Origin: Psychroserpens sp041224425
GTDB lineage: Bacteria > Bacteroidota > Bacteroidia > Flavobacteriales > Flavobacteriaceae
DNA length: 64,000 nt
NCBI RefSeq assembly: GCF_041224425.1
Contig: NZ_JBGFGL010000067.1
Span: 149,466 to 213,465, forward strand
Direction: 5' to 3'
The position numbers and the translations under genes were made by a program. Below are positions 27,245-35,553 of this stretch, in pieces. The notes under the pieces were generated by a model. The model had not been told where the DNA came from and ran no database searches. It was given only the letters and a program-made list of their open reading frames with translations. Numbering within the stretch: position 1 is the stretch's first letter; each line of letters opens with the position of its first letter.

Positions 27245-28078
27245 TTGGAAACGATAATTAATTATTTTGAAACCATTCCATCACTTCATAGAAGTTTGAT
27301 TTTAGTTGGTGGACTCACATTTTTTTGGTTGCTTGAGGGAAGTTTACCCTTGTTTAAATTCACCTATAAAAAATGGAAACACGCCATTCCAAACATTTTC
27401 TTTACACTAACGACTGTTGTGGTCAATTTCAGTTTGGCCTTTCTCTTGATTGCAACATCAGATTGGGTTAAAGAGAATGAATTTGGCATCATTAATTGGA
27501 TACCAAACCTTCCACTTTGGGCTTATGTGTTGCTCGGACTTTTGCTTTTGGATTTTATTGGAGCTTATTTAGCGCATTATGTAGAACATAAAGTGAAACC
27601 GCTTTGGATGGTACATTTGGTTCATCATTCAGATCACAATGTCGATACCACAACTGCCAATCGCCACCATCCTCTTGAAAGTGTCATCAGATTTGCCTTT
27701 ACACTGGCTGGCGTTTTTATTGTTGGGACTCCAATCGCTATTGTGTTTTTGTATCAATCGTTATCACTTGTGGCTACTCAGTTTACACATGCGAATATTA
27801 AATTACCGGAAAAAGTTGATGACTTGATGAGTTATATACTTGTTTCGCCTAATATGCATAAAGTGCACCATCATTATCAATTGCCTTACACCGACAGTAA
27901 TTATGGCAATATTTTTTCAATTTGGGATCGTATTTTTGGGACCTACATGAAATTAGAGCCTTCAAAAATAGTTTATGGTGTTGATACCTTTCCCGATGAA
28001 GAAGCTAATGGAAAAATAGGAGAACTTCTTAAACAGCCTTTCCATAAATATAGAAAACCAACGACTACAAATTCTTAA
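27245..28078 (+). CDS. Sterol desaturase/fatty acid hydroxylase family membrane enzyme
   Basis: A 277-residue membrane protein with about five spans and the histidine boxes of the di-iron fatty acid hydroxylase/sterol desaturase family. These are HYVEHK, VHLVHHSDHNVD with NRHHPLE, and HKVHHHYQLP near the C-terminus. Such enzymes hydroxylate or desaturate lipids, using oxygen, on the cytoplasmic face of the membrane; the lipid here is unknown. The start is a TTG 4 bp after the previous stop, which indicates coupled translation. Confidence 0.9.
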   Translation: METIINYFETIPSLHRSLILVGGLTFFWLLEGSLPLFKFTYKKWKHAIPNIFFTLTTVVVNFSLAFLLIATSDWVKENEFGIINWIPNLPLWAYVLLGLLLLDFIGAYLAHYVEHKVKPLWMVHLVHHSDHNVDTTTANRHHPLESVIRFAFTLAGVFIVGTPIAIVFLYQSLSLVATQFTHANIKLPEKVDDLMSYILVSPNMHKVHHHYQLPYTDSNYGNIFSIWDRIFGTYMKLEPSKIVYGVDTFPDEEANGKIGELLKQPFHKYRKPTTTNS

Positions 28079-28350
28079 AAAAGATATTGAATACCCTTTT
28101 GACATTCGATTAAGTGTTCATTTTTAGGGATTTACGTTTTTTTTAGTATTGTAGGAAACCATTGAGTTTAATGCAGTTCATCTTCTTTTTTTTACGTTAT
28201 TTTTCATTCATCTAGACTTTTTTGGAATTCAACGCTTTTCTTATTAAGCACGTTTTCTTCCCTCTACATTTGATATAAAATACATACAATCCCTCTTTGA
28301 ATGTAAAGTCCCTCATTGAGCGATTGGTTTAGTTTTTAGTTAACCTTTAA

Positions 28351-28998
28351 ATGACCCCAATCATGAACAAGATTACTACAAATGGTATATCCATTAATGC
28401 CCTTTTGGGTCTCATTTTGTTACTTTTTATAAGTGTTCAAAATGTATCATCACAAGAGACCTATACGTCGATACGAAAGAATGTCAATCCATTGGCACTT
28501 AATTTAAGCCACAACTTATCAAATACACAAGATACGCTGTTACTTGAGAATAAGGCGTTGTTTAAGCGTGTTAGGTTTATTGGTAAAAAAGCTGAAAAGG
28601 TATTTGATTTTAAACCTGCTGTTAAGAAAGCCAAAATTCCATTAAATGAATTACCGCTTGGTAAGTACATGGTCATGTTTTATCAAGCTGATAAAATTAT
28701 TGTCTTTGAAATAAACAGAATATTACCTTTTGATTTGTTTGATGGATTGGAATCTGATGTAGCCTTAAACAACAAATTCGATATGAAATCGAGTGAATTG
28801 AATCCAATTGATTTTGAATCAGAAACCTCTACTTTTGATACTTTGGCCTCCAATACAATAACTTCAGAGTACACTGATGGAATAGAGGATACTTATAAAC
28901 CTTATAATCTTTCGGACCTAGATAGGGAATTAGTTCAAAGTCGCGCTGATTATAGACGCAATCACCTTAGACCCAACGGCAAACCATATACAGATTGA
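28351..28998 (+). CDS. Small exported protein, paralogue A
   Basis: A 215-residue exported protein; an ATG at 28363 is an equally good start. The signal peptide ends near NVSSQE. The mature N-terminal half (KNVNPLALNLSHNLSNTQDT to KIPLNELPLGKYMVMF) aligns by eye with the shorter protein at 29152. The C-terminal third is acidic and low in complexity. No known family is recognised. The two genes lie in tandem, 153 bp apart, and are probably an old duplication. Confidence 0.75.
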   Translation: MTPIMNKITTNGISINALLGLILLLFISVQNVSSQETYTSIRKNVNPLALNLSHNLSNTQDTLLLENKALFKRVRFIGKKAEKVFDFKPAVKKAKIPLNELPLGKYMVMFYQADKIIVFEINRILPFDLFDGLESDVALNNKFDMKSSELNPIDFESETSTFDTLASNTITSEYTDGIEDTYKPYNLSDLDRELVQSRADYRRNHLRPNGKPYTD

Positions 28999-29151
28999 TT
29001 TCCTGACCAATTGTAAGAATTTAGCCATACTCCGATTTTATATGCCGTTCATAGATATTTTTGTGCAGAATGTTCCAACTGTGTTTAGTTTTAAGGTTCG
29101 GGATTATAAATATGCTATTAGTTCAAGCAACGTTGACATAAACAACGTGAT

Positions 29152-29544
29152 ATGAAATTAGCTGTATTTATAATCTTTTTTGTTTTCTGTGTCTTTTCAA
29201 TAGAAAAAGCCCATGCACAAAAAGACTTTGCTGTTCTTGAAAAAAATGTCAACGTAAGGGCAAAGGATTTATCGCAAAGACTTAACGCTACAAAAGATAC
29301 CTTAATTCTCAAAAGTAAGACCATGATTCAAAAGGTCTATGCTGTTAATATGGATTATAAACGTGAAGTAGATATGTCTGTTATGGATACTTCCGTGAAA
29401 ATTCCTTTAAAAAACCTATCAAAAGGAAAACATGTTTTTGTAGCTGTACAATCACCTATGCGATTTGTATTTGTGGTTAAGATAATTGGTGATAACTCAG
29501 TTTTATTAGCCATGGATGATACCAAAGTGACTCCAAAAAAATAA
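29152..29544 (+). CDS. Small exported protein, paralogue B
   Basis: A 130-residue exported protein with signal peptide MKLAVFIIFFVFCVFS to HAQK. The mature part carries KNVNVRAKDLSQRLNATKDT and KIPLKNLSKGKHVFVAVQ, matching positions in the protein at 28351. The shared plan is about 90 residues ending in a beta-rich stretch that could be a small beta-sandwich. Function is unknown. It converges with the namZ gene, with only 4 bp between the stops. Confidence 0.75.
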   Translation: MKLAVFIIFFVFCVFSIEKAHAQKDFAVLEKNVNVRAKDLSQRLNATKDTLILKSKTMIQKVYAVNMDYKREVDMSVMDTSVKIPLKNLSKGKHVFVAVQSPMRFVFVVKIIGDNSVLLAMDDTKVTPKK

Positions 29545-29548
29545 ATAC

Positions 29549-30808
29549 CTAATCATAGATAAGATAAGTGGCTCTTCTATCTTTGAATTCTGATAGTCCA
29601 GCTTCCCAAGATTGCTTTATATCTTCTGATGATAATCCACTTTCTATTTGTGTCTGTAATTGTTTGGTGCCAGCTAATTTGACAAAAAAATCATTGAAAA
29701 AAGGCTGTTTGCCTACCGAGTTCTTATAGGCATTAATAAGATAATCTAAATGTATAGCCTTAAATGGCTTAGTGTCTCTTAAATCCTCGCCATAACATAA
29801 TTCACCTTTGTGTTTTGGATATTTGGCACCTTCATTTGGCTGAGGAATGAACTTAAAAGCGTATTTGTCTTTGTCTAAGAACGGACTTCCATAAACTTGA
29901 AATTGACCAGATGTTCCGCGGCCAGCACTGACATTAGTGCCTTCAAAAAAACATAAACTTGGATATAAATTTATTGCGATATCATTTGGAAGGTTCGGAG
30001 ATGGTTTAATCGGCAAACTGTAAGACTTATTATGTGCATAATGCTCCATTTCAATAATGGTTAAATTACATTGTACACCATCCTTCAGCCAAGCTTCACC
30101 ATTGATCATTTTGGCATATTCACCAATCGTCATACCGTGAACTACAGGAATAGGATGCATACCTACAAAACTTTGATGTTCCATTTCTAAAATTGGCCCA
30201 TCAATATAATGTCCATTCGGATTAGGTCTATCAAAAACAATAAGAGGAATATTAGATTCGGCACAGGCTTCCATGACGTAATGTAGCGTGGAGATGTAGG
30301 TATAAAAACGTGCACCAACATCTTGAATGTCAAATATGATAAGATCCAAATCAGTTAATTGTGCTTTTGAGGGTTTTTTATTGCTTCCATATAAGGAAAC
30401 AATTGGTAAATTGGTCTTGCTGTCAACACCATCTTTAACCATTTCACCTGCATCAGCCATGCCTCTAAAACCGTGTTCTGGAGCAAATACCTTTTTGATG
30501 CTAATATCTAATGCCAATAATGAATCGACAAGATGCGTATAACCATCAGTATTTAAAATAACCGAAGTCTGATTAGCAACAATCCCAATATTTTTATTTT
30601 TCAATAAAGGTACATATGCCGATGTTCGATTGGCACCAACAATTATATTTGCGTCACCCTGAACTTGTTTCAGGGTCTCATCAATATAAGTCGAATTATC
30701 TTTTGGTGTTGTGTCTCCATGCTTCCTCTCGTTTCCACAAGAAATTAATAAAACAATCCCAACAACTATCGGGAATAAAACAGTATTTTTGAACATTGAA
30801 AAACGCAT
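29549..30808 (-). CDS. namZ: Exo-beta-N-acetylmuramidase NamZ (DUF1343) lipoprotein
   Basis: A DUF1343 protein of 419 residues (415 if the second Met at 30796 is used). The signal ends in a lipobox LISC. Family motifs are GIVANQTSVI, KVFAPEHGFRG, DLIIFDIQDVGARFYTY, VFDRPNPNG and VSAGRGTSGQFQVYGSPFLD. DUF1343 includes the exo-lytic N-acetylmuramidase NamZ, which removes MurNAc from peptidoglycan fragments for recycling. The enzyme would be tethered in the periplasm or on the surface. It is divergent from the permease gene, with at most 21 bp between. Confidence 0.9.
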   Translation of the reverse strand: MRFSMFKNTVLFPIVVGIVLLISCGNERKHGDTTPKDNSTYIDETLKQVQGDANIIVGANRTSAYVPLLKNKNIGIVANQTSVILNTDGYTHLVDSLLALDISIKKVFAPEHGFRGMADAGEMVKDGVDSKTNLPIVSLYGSNKKPSKAQLTDLDLIIFDIQDVGARFYTYISTLHYVMEACAESNIPLIVFDRPNPNGHYIDGPILEMEHQSFVGMHPIPVVHGMTIGEYAKMINGEAWLKDGVQCNLTIIEMEHYAHNKSYSLPIKPSPNLPNDIAINLYPSLCFFEGTNVSAGRGTSGQFQVYGSPFLDKDKYAFKFIPQPNEGAKYPKHKGELCYGEDLRDTKPFKAIHLDYLINAYKNSVGKQPFFNDFFVKLAGTKQLQTQIESGLSSEDIKQSWEAGLSEFKDRRATYLIYD

Positions 30809-30817
30809 ATATTAATT

Positions 30818-32056
30818 TTGAATTACGAGTTCTTTATAGCAAAACGCATTATTGGTAGTAAAGCGTATAAAAGTAGTGTTTCAGCACCAATTATAAAAAT
30901 TGGAATTACTGCTATTGCTATTGGAATTATAGTGATGCTCATTGCGATTGCTACAGGTATTGGACTTCAAAAAAAGGTACGCGAAAAAGTGGTGGCTTTC
31001 AATGGTCACCTTACCATAAACAATTACGATAGCAATATCTCCAACGAATCTTTGTCGCCAATTTCCACTGAACAGGAATTCTATCCAAATTTCAATACAA
31101 TTGAAGGTGTACAACACATTCAAGCTGTGGCAACTAAGTTTGGTGTCATACGAACGGAAACCGATTTTGAAGGCATTGTCCTCAAAGGTGTTGGAGAAGA
31201 TTATGATTGGACCTATCTCAACGAATTTTTGGTAGAAGGTGCTTTGCCAGATTACTCTAATGCCCTAAACAATGAGGTCATGATTTCTAGCTATTTGGCG
31301 AACCGATTACAGTTTCAGGTTGGTGATAGCTTTCAGATGGTTTTCGCAAAGGAAACTATTGATGATTTGCCTTTTATTCGTCAGTTCAACATCGTTGGGA
31401 TTTTCAATTCCGGATTTCAAGAAATAGACGAAACCTTTCTTATTGGTGATATCAGACATGTGCAGCGAATGAACCGATGGGAACAAAACCAAATAGGTAA
31501 TTTCGAAGTGTTTATTAACGATTACAAACAGTTGCAAACTATGGACGCCAAAATTCGAGCGGCTACACCTTCTAACCTCGATACACAAACCATAGAGGAA
31601 AAATATTATACAACCTTTGAATGGATTAAAATTTTTGATAACAACACCTATGGAATCATTGCCATTATGATCATCGTCGCTGGCATCAATATGATCACGG
31701 CACTTTTGGTCCTTATTTTAGAACGCACACAAATGATTGGTATCTTAAAAGCTTTGGGAAGTTCCAATTGGAGCATTAGGAAGATTTTTCTTTACAATGC
31801 AACCTACCTTGTTGGTCTTGGTTTGGTTTGGGGCAATCTCATCGGATTGGCATTGTTGTTTGCTCAAAAGTATTTCGGCCTCTTAAAATTTCCAGACCCA
31901 GAACAATATTATGTGTCGATTATTCCAGTGCATATAAGCTTAGACTATATTTTATTGCTCAACATCGGAACTTTTATTGCCTGTATGCTCATGCTGTTGA
32001 TTCCTTCCATTATTATTACCAAGATTTCTCCAGTAAAGGCGATGCGTTTTGAATAG
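30818..32056 (+). CDS. ABC transporter permease, FtsX/LolC-E-like
   Basis: A 412-residue permease with four membrane spans in the 1+3 arrangement of MacB/LolE/FtsX proteins. Span one (about residues 24-50) is preceded by IAKRIIGSKAYKSSVSAPII. A periplasmic domain of about 200 residues follows, then three C-terminal spans with LVLILERTQMIGILKALGSS, the coupling-helix motif of the group. It probably takes part in lipoprotein release (LolC/E role); no ATPase gene is adjacent. The start is TTG at 30818, 9 bp from the divergent gene. Confidence 0.88.
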   Translation: MNYEFFIAKRIIGSKAYKSSVSAPIIKIGITAIAIGIIVMLIAIATGIGLQKKVREKVVAFNGHLTINNYDSNISNESLSPISTEQEFYPNFNTIEGVQHIQAVATKFGVIRTETDFEGIVLKGVGEDYDWTYLNEFLVEGALPDYSNALNNEVMISSYLANRLQFQVGDSFQMVFAKETIDDLPFIRQFNIVGIFNSGFQEIDETFLIGDIRHVQRMNRWEQNQIGNFEVFINDYKQLQTMDAKIRAATPSNLDTQTIEEKYYTTFEWIKIFDNNTYGIIAIMIIVAGINMITALLVLILERTQMIGILKALGSSNWSIRKIFLYNATYLVGLGLVWGNLIGLALLFAQKYFGLLKFPDPEQYYVSIIPVHISLDYILLLNIGTFIACMLMLLIPSIIITKISPVKAMRFE

Positions 32057-32067
32057 TCTTTTGTTTT

Positions 32068-32174
32068 GGGCGTTCCACTACCAAGCTAAAGCTTTGCAGT
32101 GTCAGGTTTTCGGCAGTCGCTTTTTACAACTTTATTTGTAAAAGAGCTCCAACAATGCCTCAACCCTTAACGCG
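32068..32174 (+). repeat. Structured intergenic repeat of the flavobacterial GGGCGTT...AACGC type
   Basis: A 107-bp element starts GGGCGTTCC and ends CCCTTAACGCG, so GCGTT and AACGC can pair end to end. Inside are CAAGC-taaa-GCTTTG and a perfect 8-bp hairpin TTTTACAA (32122-32129) / TTGTAAAA (32136-32143). I recognise the layout as a degenerate copy of an intergenic repeat common in Flavobacteriaceae. It may correspond to the Rfam Flavo-1 motif, but I cannot confirm that. No second copy was found in this window. Confidence 0.6.
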
Positions 32175-32239
32175 AGCTGTTATTTGAGGTTAGGGTTTAA
32201 AACAAATCTACTTTTACTTTCAACTTTCCACATTTACCT

Positions 32240-32257
32240 TAAATTTGCATCGCAAAT
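32240..32257 (+). promoter_or_regulatory. -7 element and palindrome ahead of the cysteine synthase gene
   Basis: TAAATTTG (32240-32247) fits the -7 consensus and lies 18 bp before the ATG. It overlaps a perfect dyad ATTTGC-ATC-GCAAAT (32243-32257) that covers the expected transcription start and could be an operator or a short RNA hairpin. Confidence 0.4.
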
Positions 32258-32265
32258 CATAACGA

Positions 32266-33246
32266 ATGGAATACGCAGAAAATATTTTAGAAACCATTGG
32301 TAACACACCATTGGTAAAAATCAATAAGTTAACCGTTGAATTACCTTGCTTGGTGTTATCCAAATACGAAACCTTTAATCCTGGAAACTCGGTAAAGGAT
32401 CGTATGGCTCTCAAAATGATTGAAGATGCTGAAGCCGACGGTCGATTGAAACCTGGAGGAACCATTATTGAAGGAACTTCTGGAAACACAGGAATGGGAT
32501 TGGCATTGGCTGCTATCGTAAAAGGCTACAAATGCATATTTGTAATTAGCGATAAGCAATCCAAAGAAAAAATGGATATCCTTAGAGCTGTAGGAGCTGA
32601 GGTTGTGGTTTGCCCAACAGATGTAGAGCCAACAGATCCAAGGAGTTATTATTCGGTGTCCAAGCGATTAGGAGAGGAAACTCCTAACTCATGGTATGTG
32701 AATCAATATGACAATCCGAGTAACGCCAAAGCGCATTACGAAAGTACAGGTCCAGAGATTTGGAAACAAACCGATGGTAAAGTGACGCACTTTGTGGTTG
32801 GTGTTGGTACTGGTGGAACCATTTCAGGTGTTGGTAAATATTTAAAGGAGCAAAATCCGAATATCAAGGTTTGGGGTGTTGATACTTACGGTAGCGTATT
32901 CAAAAAATATCATGAAACTGGCATCTTTGATGAAAATGAAATTTATCCTTATGTTACCGAAGGTATTGGTGAAGATATTCTTCCAGAAAATGTTGACTTT
33001 TCAATTATCGATGGTTTTACAAAGGTAACCGATAAGGATGCTGCTGTGTATACCCAATTATTAGCGAAGGAAGAAGGCATGTTTTTAGGAAATTCGGCTG
33101 GTGCAGCTATTAAAGGCGTATTGCAGTTAAAAGAACATTTCAAAAAAGATGATGTTGTAGTCGTCCTGTTTCATGATCATGGGAGTCGTTATGTAGGTAA
33201 AATGTTCAATAACGATTGGATGAAAAAAATGGGCTACATTGATTAA
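32266..33246 (+). CDS. cysM: PLP-dependent cysteine synthase (CysK/CysM family)
   Basis: A 326-residue fold-type II PLP enzyme. The Schiff-base lysine is K44 in NPGNSVKDRMAL, the substrate loop is TSGNTG (71-76), and the phosphate loop is GTGGTISG (181-188). It makes L-cysteine from O-acetylserine (or O-phosphoserine) and sulfide. It lacks the CBS regulatory domains of full-length cystathionine beta-synthase, but short CBS-like activity cannot be excluded. The gene has its own promoter and a strong terminator, so it is monocistronic. Confidence 0.9.
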   Translation: MEYAENILETIGNTPLVKINKLTVELPCLVLSKYETFNPGNSVKDRMALKMIEDAEADGRLKPGGTIIEGTSGNTGMGLALAAIVKGYKCIFVISDKQSKEKMDILRAVGAEVVVCPTDVEPTDPRSYYSVSKRLGEETPNSWYVNQYDNPSNAKAHYESTGPEIWKQTDGKVTHFVVGVGTGGTISGVGKYLKEQNPNIKVWGVDTYGSVFKKYHETGIFDENEIYPYVTEGIGEDILPENVDFSIIDGFTKVTDKDAAVYTQLLAKEEGMFLGNSAGAAIKGVLQLKEHFKKDDVVVVLFHDHGSRYVGKMFNNDWMKKMGYID

Positions 33247-33277
33247 AACAGCTACTGAAATCATATAAAAATTTGGG

Positions 33278-33306
33278 ATCCTGAGTTTGTGCTCAGGATT
33301 TTTTAT
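33278..33306 (+). terminator. Intrinsic terminator after the cysteine synthase gene
   Basis: Perfect 8-bp stem ATCCTGAG (33278-33285) / CTCAGGAT (33292-33299) with a 6-nt loop, followed by a T-run from 33299. It lies about 30 bp after the stop codon. Confidence 0.9.
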
Positions 33307-33330
33307 ATTCGTAAAACACTAATTGTCAGA

Positions 33331-34137
33331 ATGCTATTTAAAAAATACCAATCTTCAAAACGCTATAAGCATATTATTGCCTATTACTGGACTTTGAAAT
33401 CTTCAGATGGTGAAAGTTCGGAAACGAAGTATAGGTTTGTTCCTGATGCTTATGTCGATTGGGTATTTCATTTGGGTGAACCTTGGCAATGTGATTTTCC
33501 TAATGTGGAGAATAATCATAAAACAGGTCAATCCCACGTATTCGGACAAATTAAGCAACATTTAGATCTAACCTTGCCAAGAAAAGGATTGGATATTTTC
33601 GGAGTTAAATTTTATCCATGGTCTGTAAGCCAAATTTGGAACTTGGATATGCACTATGTCACCGATAATTGTTTGGATTTAAATCTGTTGGAAATACCAC
33701 AAATCAATACGCTTCACGAGAGAATTTATAATACCATTTCAGTTAAAGGAAAAATAGAAGTTATTGAAAGCTTCCTCAATCCCTACTTAAATTCTATTGA
33801 TAATGATAGATCGGTTCAACAATATCTTCTTTCTGAAGAAAATTCTAACAACGTTGAAAGTAAGGGCATCGGAAAACGGCGTTTGCAGCAACGGTTTAAA
33901 TCTGAAATAGGAATTTCCCCAAAGTTGTTTCTAAGAACATTAAGAATCAATGCAGCCATAGATCATATGGTAAAACGAAATGATGAGTCACTAACTCAGT
34001 TAGCTCTAGGTTTTAATTATTTTGATCAAACACATTTTATCAAGGACTTTAAATATTTTACAGGGATGTGTCCGACCTCTTTTTTAAATGCTATCAATCC
34101 CAATGGTGATATTTTAAATCTTCGCATCCCTTCCTAA
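33331..34137 (+). CDS. AraC-family transcriptional regulator
   Basis: A 268-residue regulator with an N-terminal sensing domain (about residues 1-140) and a C-terminal AraC double helix-turn-helix (about 160-260). The latter shows RRLQQRFKSEIGISPKLFLR, LTQLALGFNYFDQTHFIKDF and the signature GMCPTSF. A longer frame begins with GTG at 33289, but that codon is inside the loop of the upstream terminator, so the ATG at 33331 is the start. The N-terminal part (YKHIIAYYWTLKSSDGESSE) is of the type found in many Bacteroidota AraC proteins. Its target is unknown; the next gene is a candidate. Confidence 0.88.
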   Translation: MLFKKYQSSKRYKHIIAYYWTLKSSDGESSETKYRFVPDAYVDWVFHLGEPWQCDFPNVENNHKTGQSHVFGQIKQHLDLTLPRKGLDIFGVKFYPWSVSQIWNLDMHYVTDNCLDLNLLEIPQINTLHERIYNTISVKGKIEVIESFLNPYLNSIDNDRSVQQYLLSEENSNNVESKGIGKRRLQQRFKSEIGISPKLFLRTLRINAAIDHMVKRNDESLTQLALGFNYFDQTHFIKDFKYFTGMCPTSFLNAINPNGDILNLRIPS

Positions 34138-34202
34138 ATTTCGCTTTTTTACTATTTCATTGAAGTATGGGATTTTATTTTGTGCAAAATAAATCTTTAT
34201 AG

Positions 34203-35504
34203 ATGAATACTTTAAATAAGTTTCTAATTACAGTCCCATTTGTAATAATGTCTTTTGCTGGTATAGCACAATCTTGGCAAACTTTAAACGCATCCACATT
34301 AAGTTGGCGTTTTGAAGACATGCAATTTATAGATACTGAAATTGGTTGGGTAGTCGATGGTGGTGGTCAGATATTGAAAACTACTGATGGCGGACTTAAC
34401 TGGACCCAACAATTTTATGATTCTGATTACTATTTTAGAAGTGTAGAATTTTTTAATGAGCAGATTGGATTTGCCGGAAGTCTCTCTAATGGAAACCCTT
34501 CAGCATCACTTTTTAAAACTACCAATGGAGGTGACACTTGGGTAGATATTAGTGCTTCATTACCTGTAAATGTTCCTGGTATTTGTGGTATGCATATGGT
34601 TGATGAAAATACAATCTTTATTACTGGAGTCTTTTATGGTTCTGGTTACATAATGAAATCTACAGACCAAGGTGAAACGTGGACCTATACAAATATGCTA
34701 TCTTTATGTAATGGTATTGTCGATGTCTTTTTTAAAGATCAAAACATCGGATTTGCAGTAGGTCAAAGTGCTCAAGGCACAGGTTTGAGAGCGATTATTA
34801 TTGGTACAACAAATGGTGGAGATTCTTGGGCAACTTTAGCCACTGGTAATGACATTAATCAACGCGCTTGGAAGATACAAGAACTTAATGATAATGTACT
34901 CTATGCTTCAGTTGAGGCATTTACAACAACGCCAGAATATTTTAAATCTACAGATGGTGGACAAACATGGCAACTTCATTCAGTAACTGCTGCACCAGTT
35001 TCAGGAACGATCCAAGGTGTCGGATTTCTAAACGAACAAGTGGGTTGGGTTGGTGGATTTAATACCTTCTTTTTTGAAACTGAAAATCAAGGTGCAAATT
35101 GGGAATATCAATCAAATATTGGCTCTAGCTTTAATAGGTTTCAGCGAATAAATGATACTTTAATGTATACTTCAGGTGTTAATGTTTACAAATACGTTGA
35201 TCCATCGCTTTTAAGTATTGAAGAATTTGAGATTCCTAAACCCAAAGGCCATACAATTACCTTTTTGCCCTCAAATGTTATTGACGACCATACTGAAATT
35301 AAACTTGACCTTGTAACCAACACATATTGTGAGTTGAGTGTATACAATGTGAATGGTCAAAGATTAGAGACCATATATGAAGGTAGAAAAAATAAAGGCG
35401 AGCATCACTTTTCATGGAATAGTTCGTATCTAGCCTCAGGTCAATATTATCTGGTTTTAAACACCTATTATGGCTATCAATCCTCTAAGTTTGTTGTCAA
35501 CTAA
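34203..35504 (+). CDS. Secreted YCF48/BNR-repeat protein with T9SS sorting domain
   Basis: A 433-residue exported protein with a signal peptide (MNTLNKFLITVPFVIMSFAG to AQS). It has several photosystem-assembly/BNR-like repeats (GGGQILKTTDGGLNWTQQFY, SLFKTTNGGDTWVDI, IIGTTNGGDSWATL, YFKSTDGGQTWQLH) forming a beta propeller. The last 90 residues form a type A T9SS C-terminal domain, with LSVYNVNGQRLETIY, GEHHFSWNSSYLASGQYYL and the end SSKFVVN. It is therefore exported through the type IX system and probably attached to the surface. The ligand is unknown. Confidence 0.9.
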   Translation: MNTLNKFLITVPFVIMSFAGIAQSWQTLNASTLSWRFEDMQFIDTEIGWVVDGGGQILKTTDGGLNWTQQFYDSDYYFRSVEFFNEQIGFAGSLSNGNPSASLFKTTNGGDTWVDISASLPVNVPGICGMHMVDENTIFITGVFYGSGYIMKSTDQGETWTYTNMLSLCNGIVDVFFKDQNIGFAVGQSAQGTGLRAIIIGTTNGGDSWATLATGNDINQRAWKIQELNDNVLYASVEAFTTTPEYFKSTDGGQTWQLHSVTAAPVSGTIQGVGFLNEQVGWVGGFNTFFFETENQGANWEYQSNIGSSFNRFQRINDTLMYTSGVNVYKYVDPSLLSIEEFEIPKPKGHTITFLPSNVIDDHTEIKLDLVTNTYCELSVYNVNGQRLETIYEGRKNKGEHHFSWNSSYLASGQYYLVLNTYYGYQSSKFVVN

Positions 35505-35553
35505 TTGATTATCCGATATTTTGTAGTGTTGAAAAATATCTTATTTTCGTTGA

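Noticed and set aside
33289..33330. GTG start for the AraC regulator
   Set aside because: The codon is in the loop of the upstream intrinsic terminator; the ATG at 33331 is a better start.
34171..34193. AT-only hairpin (TTATTTT/AAAATAA) upstream of the T9SS cargo gene
   Set aside because: The pairing is A/T only, so it would be weak, and it is not followed by a T-run; likely chance in an AT-rich gap.
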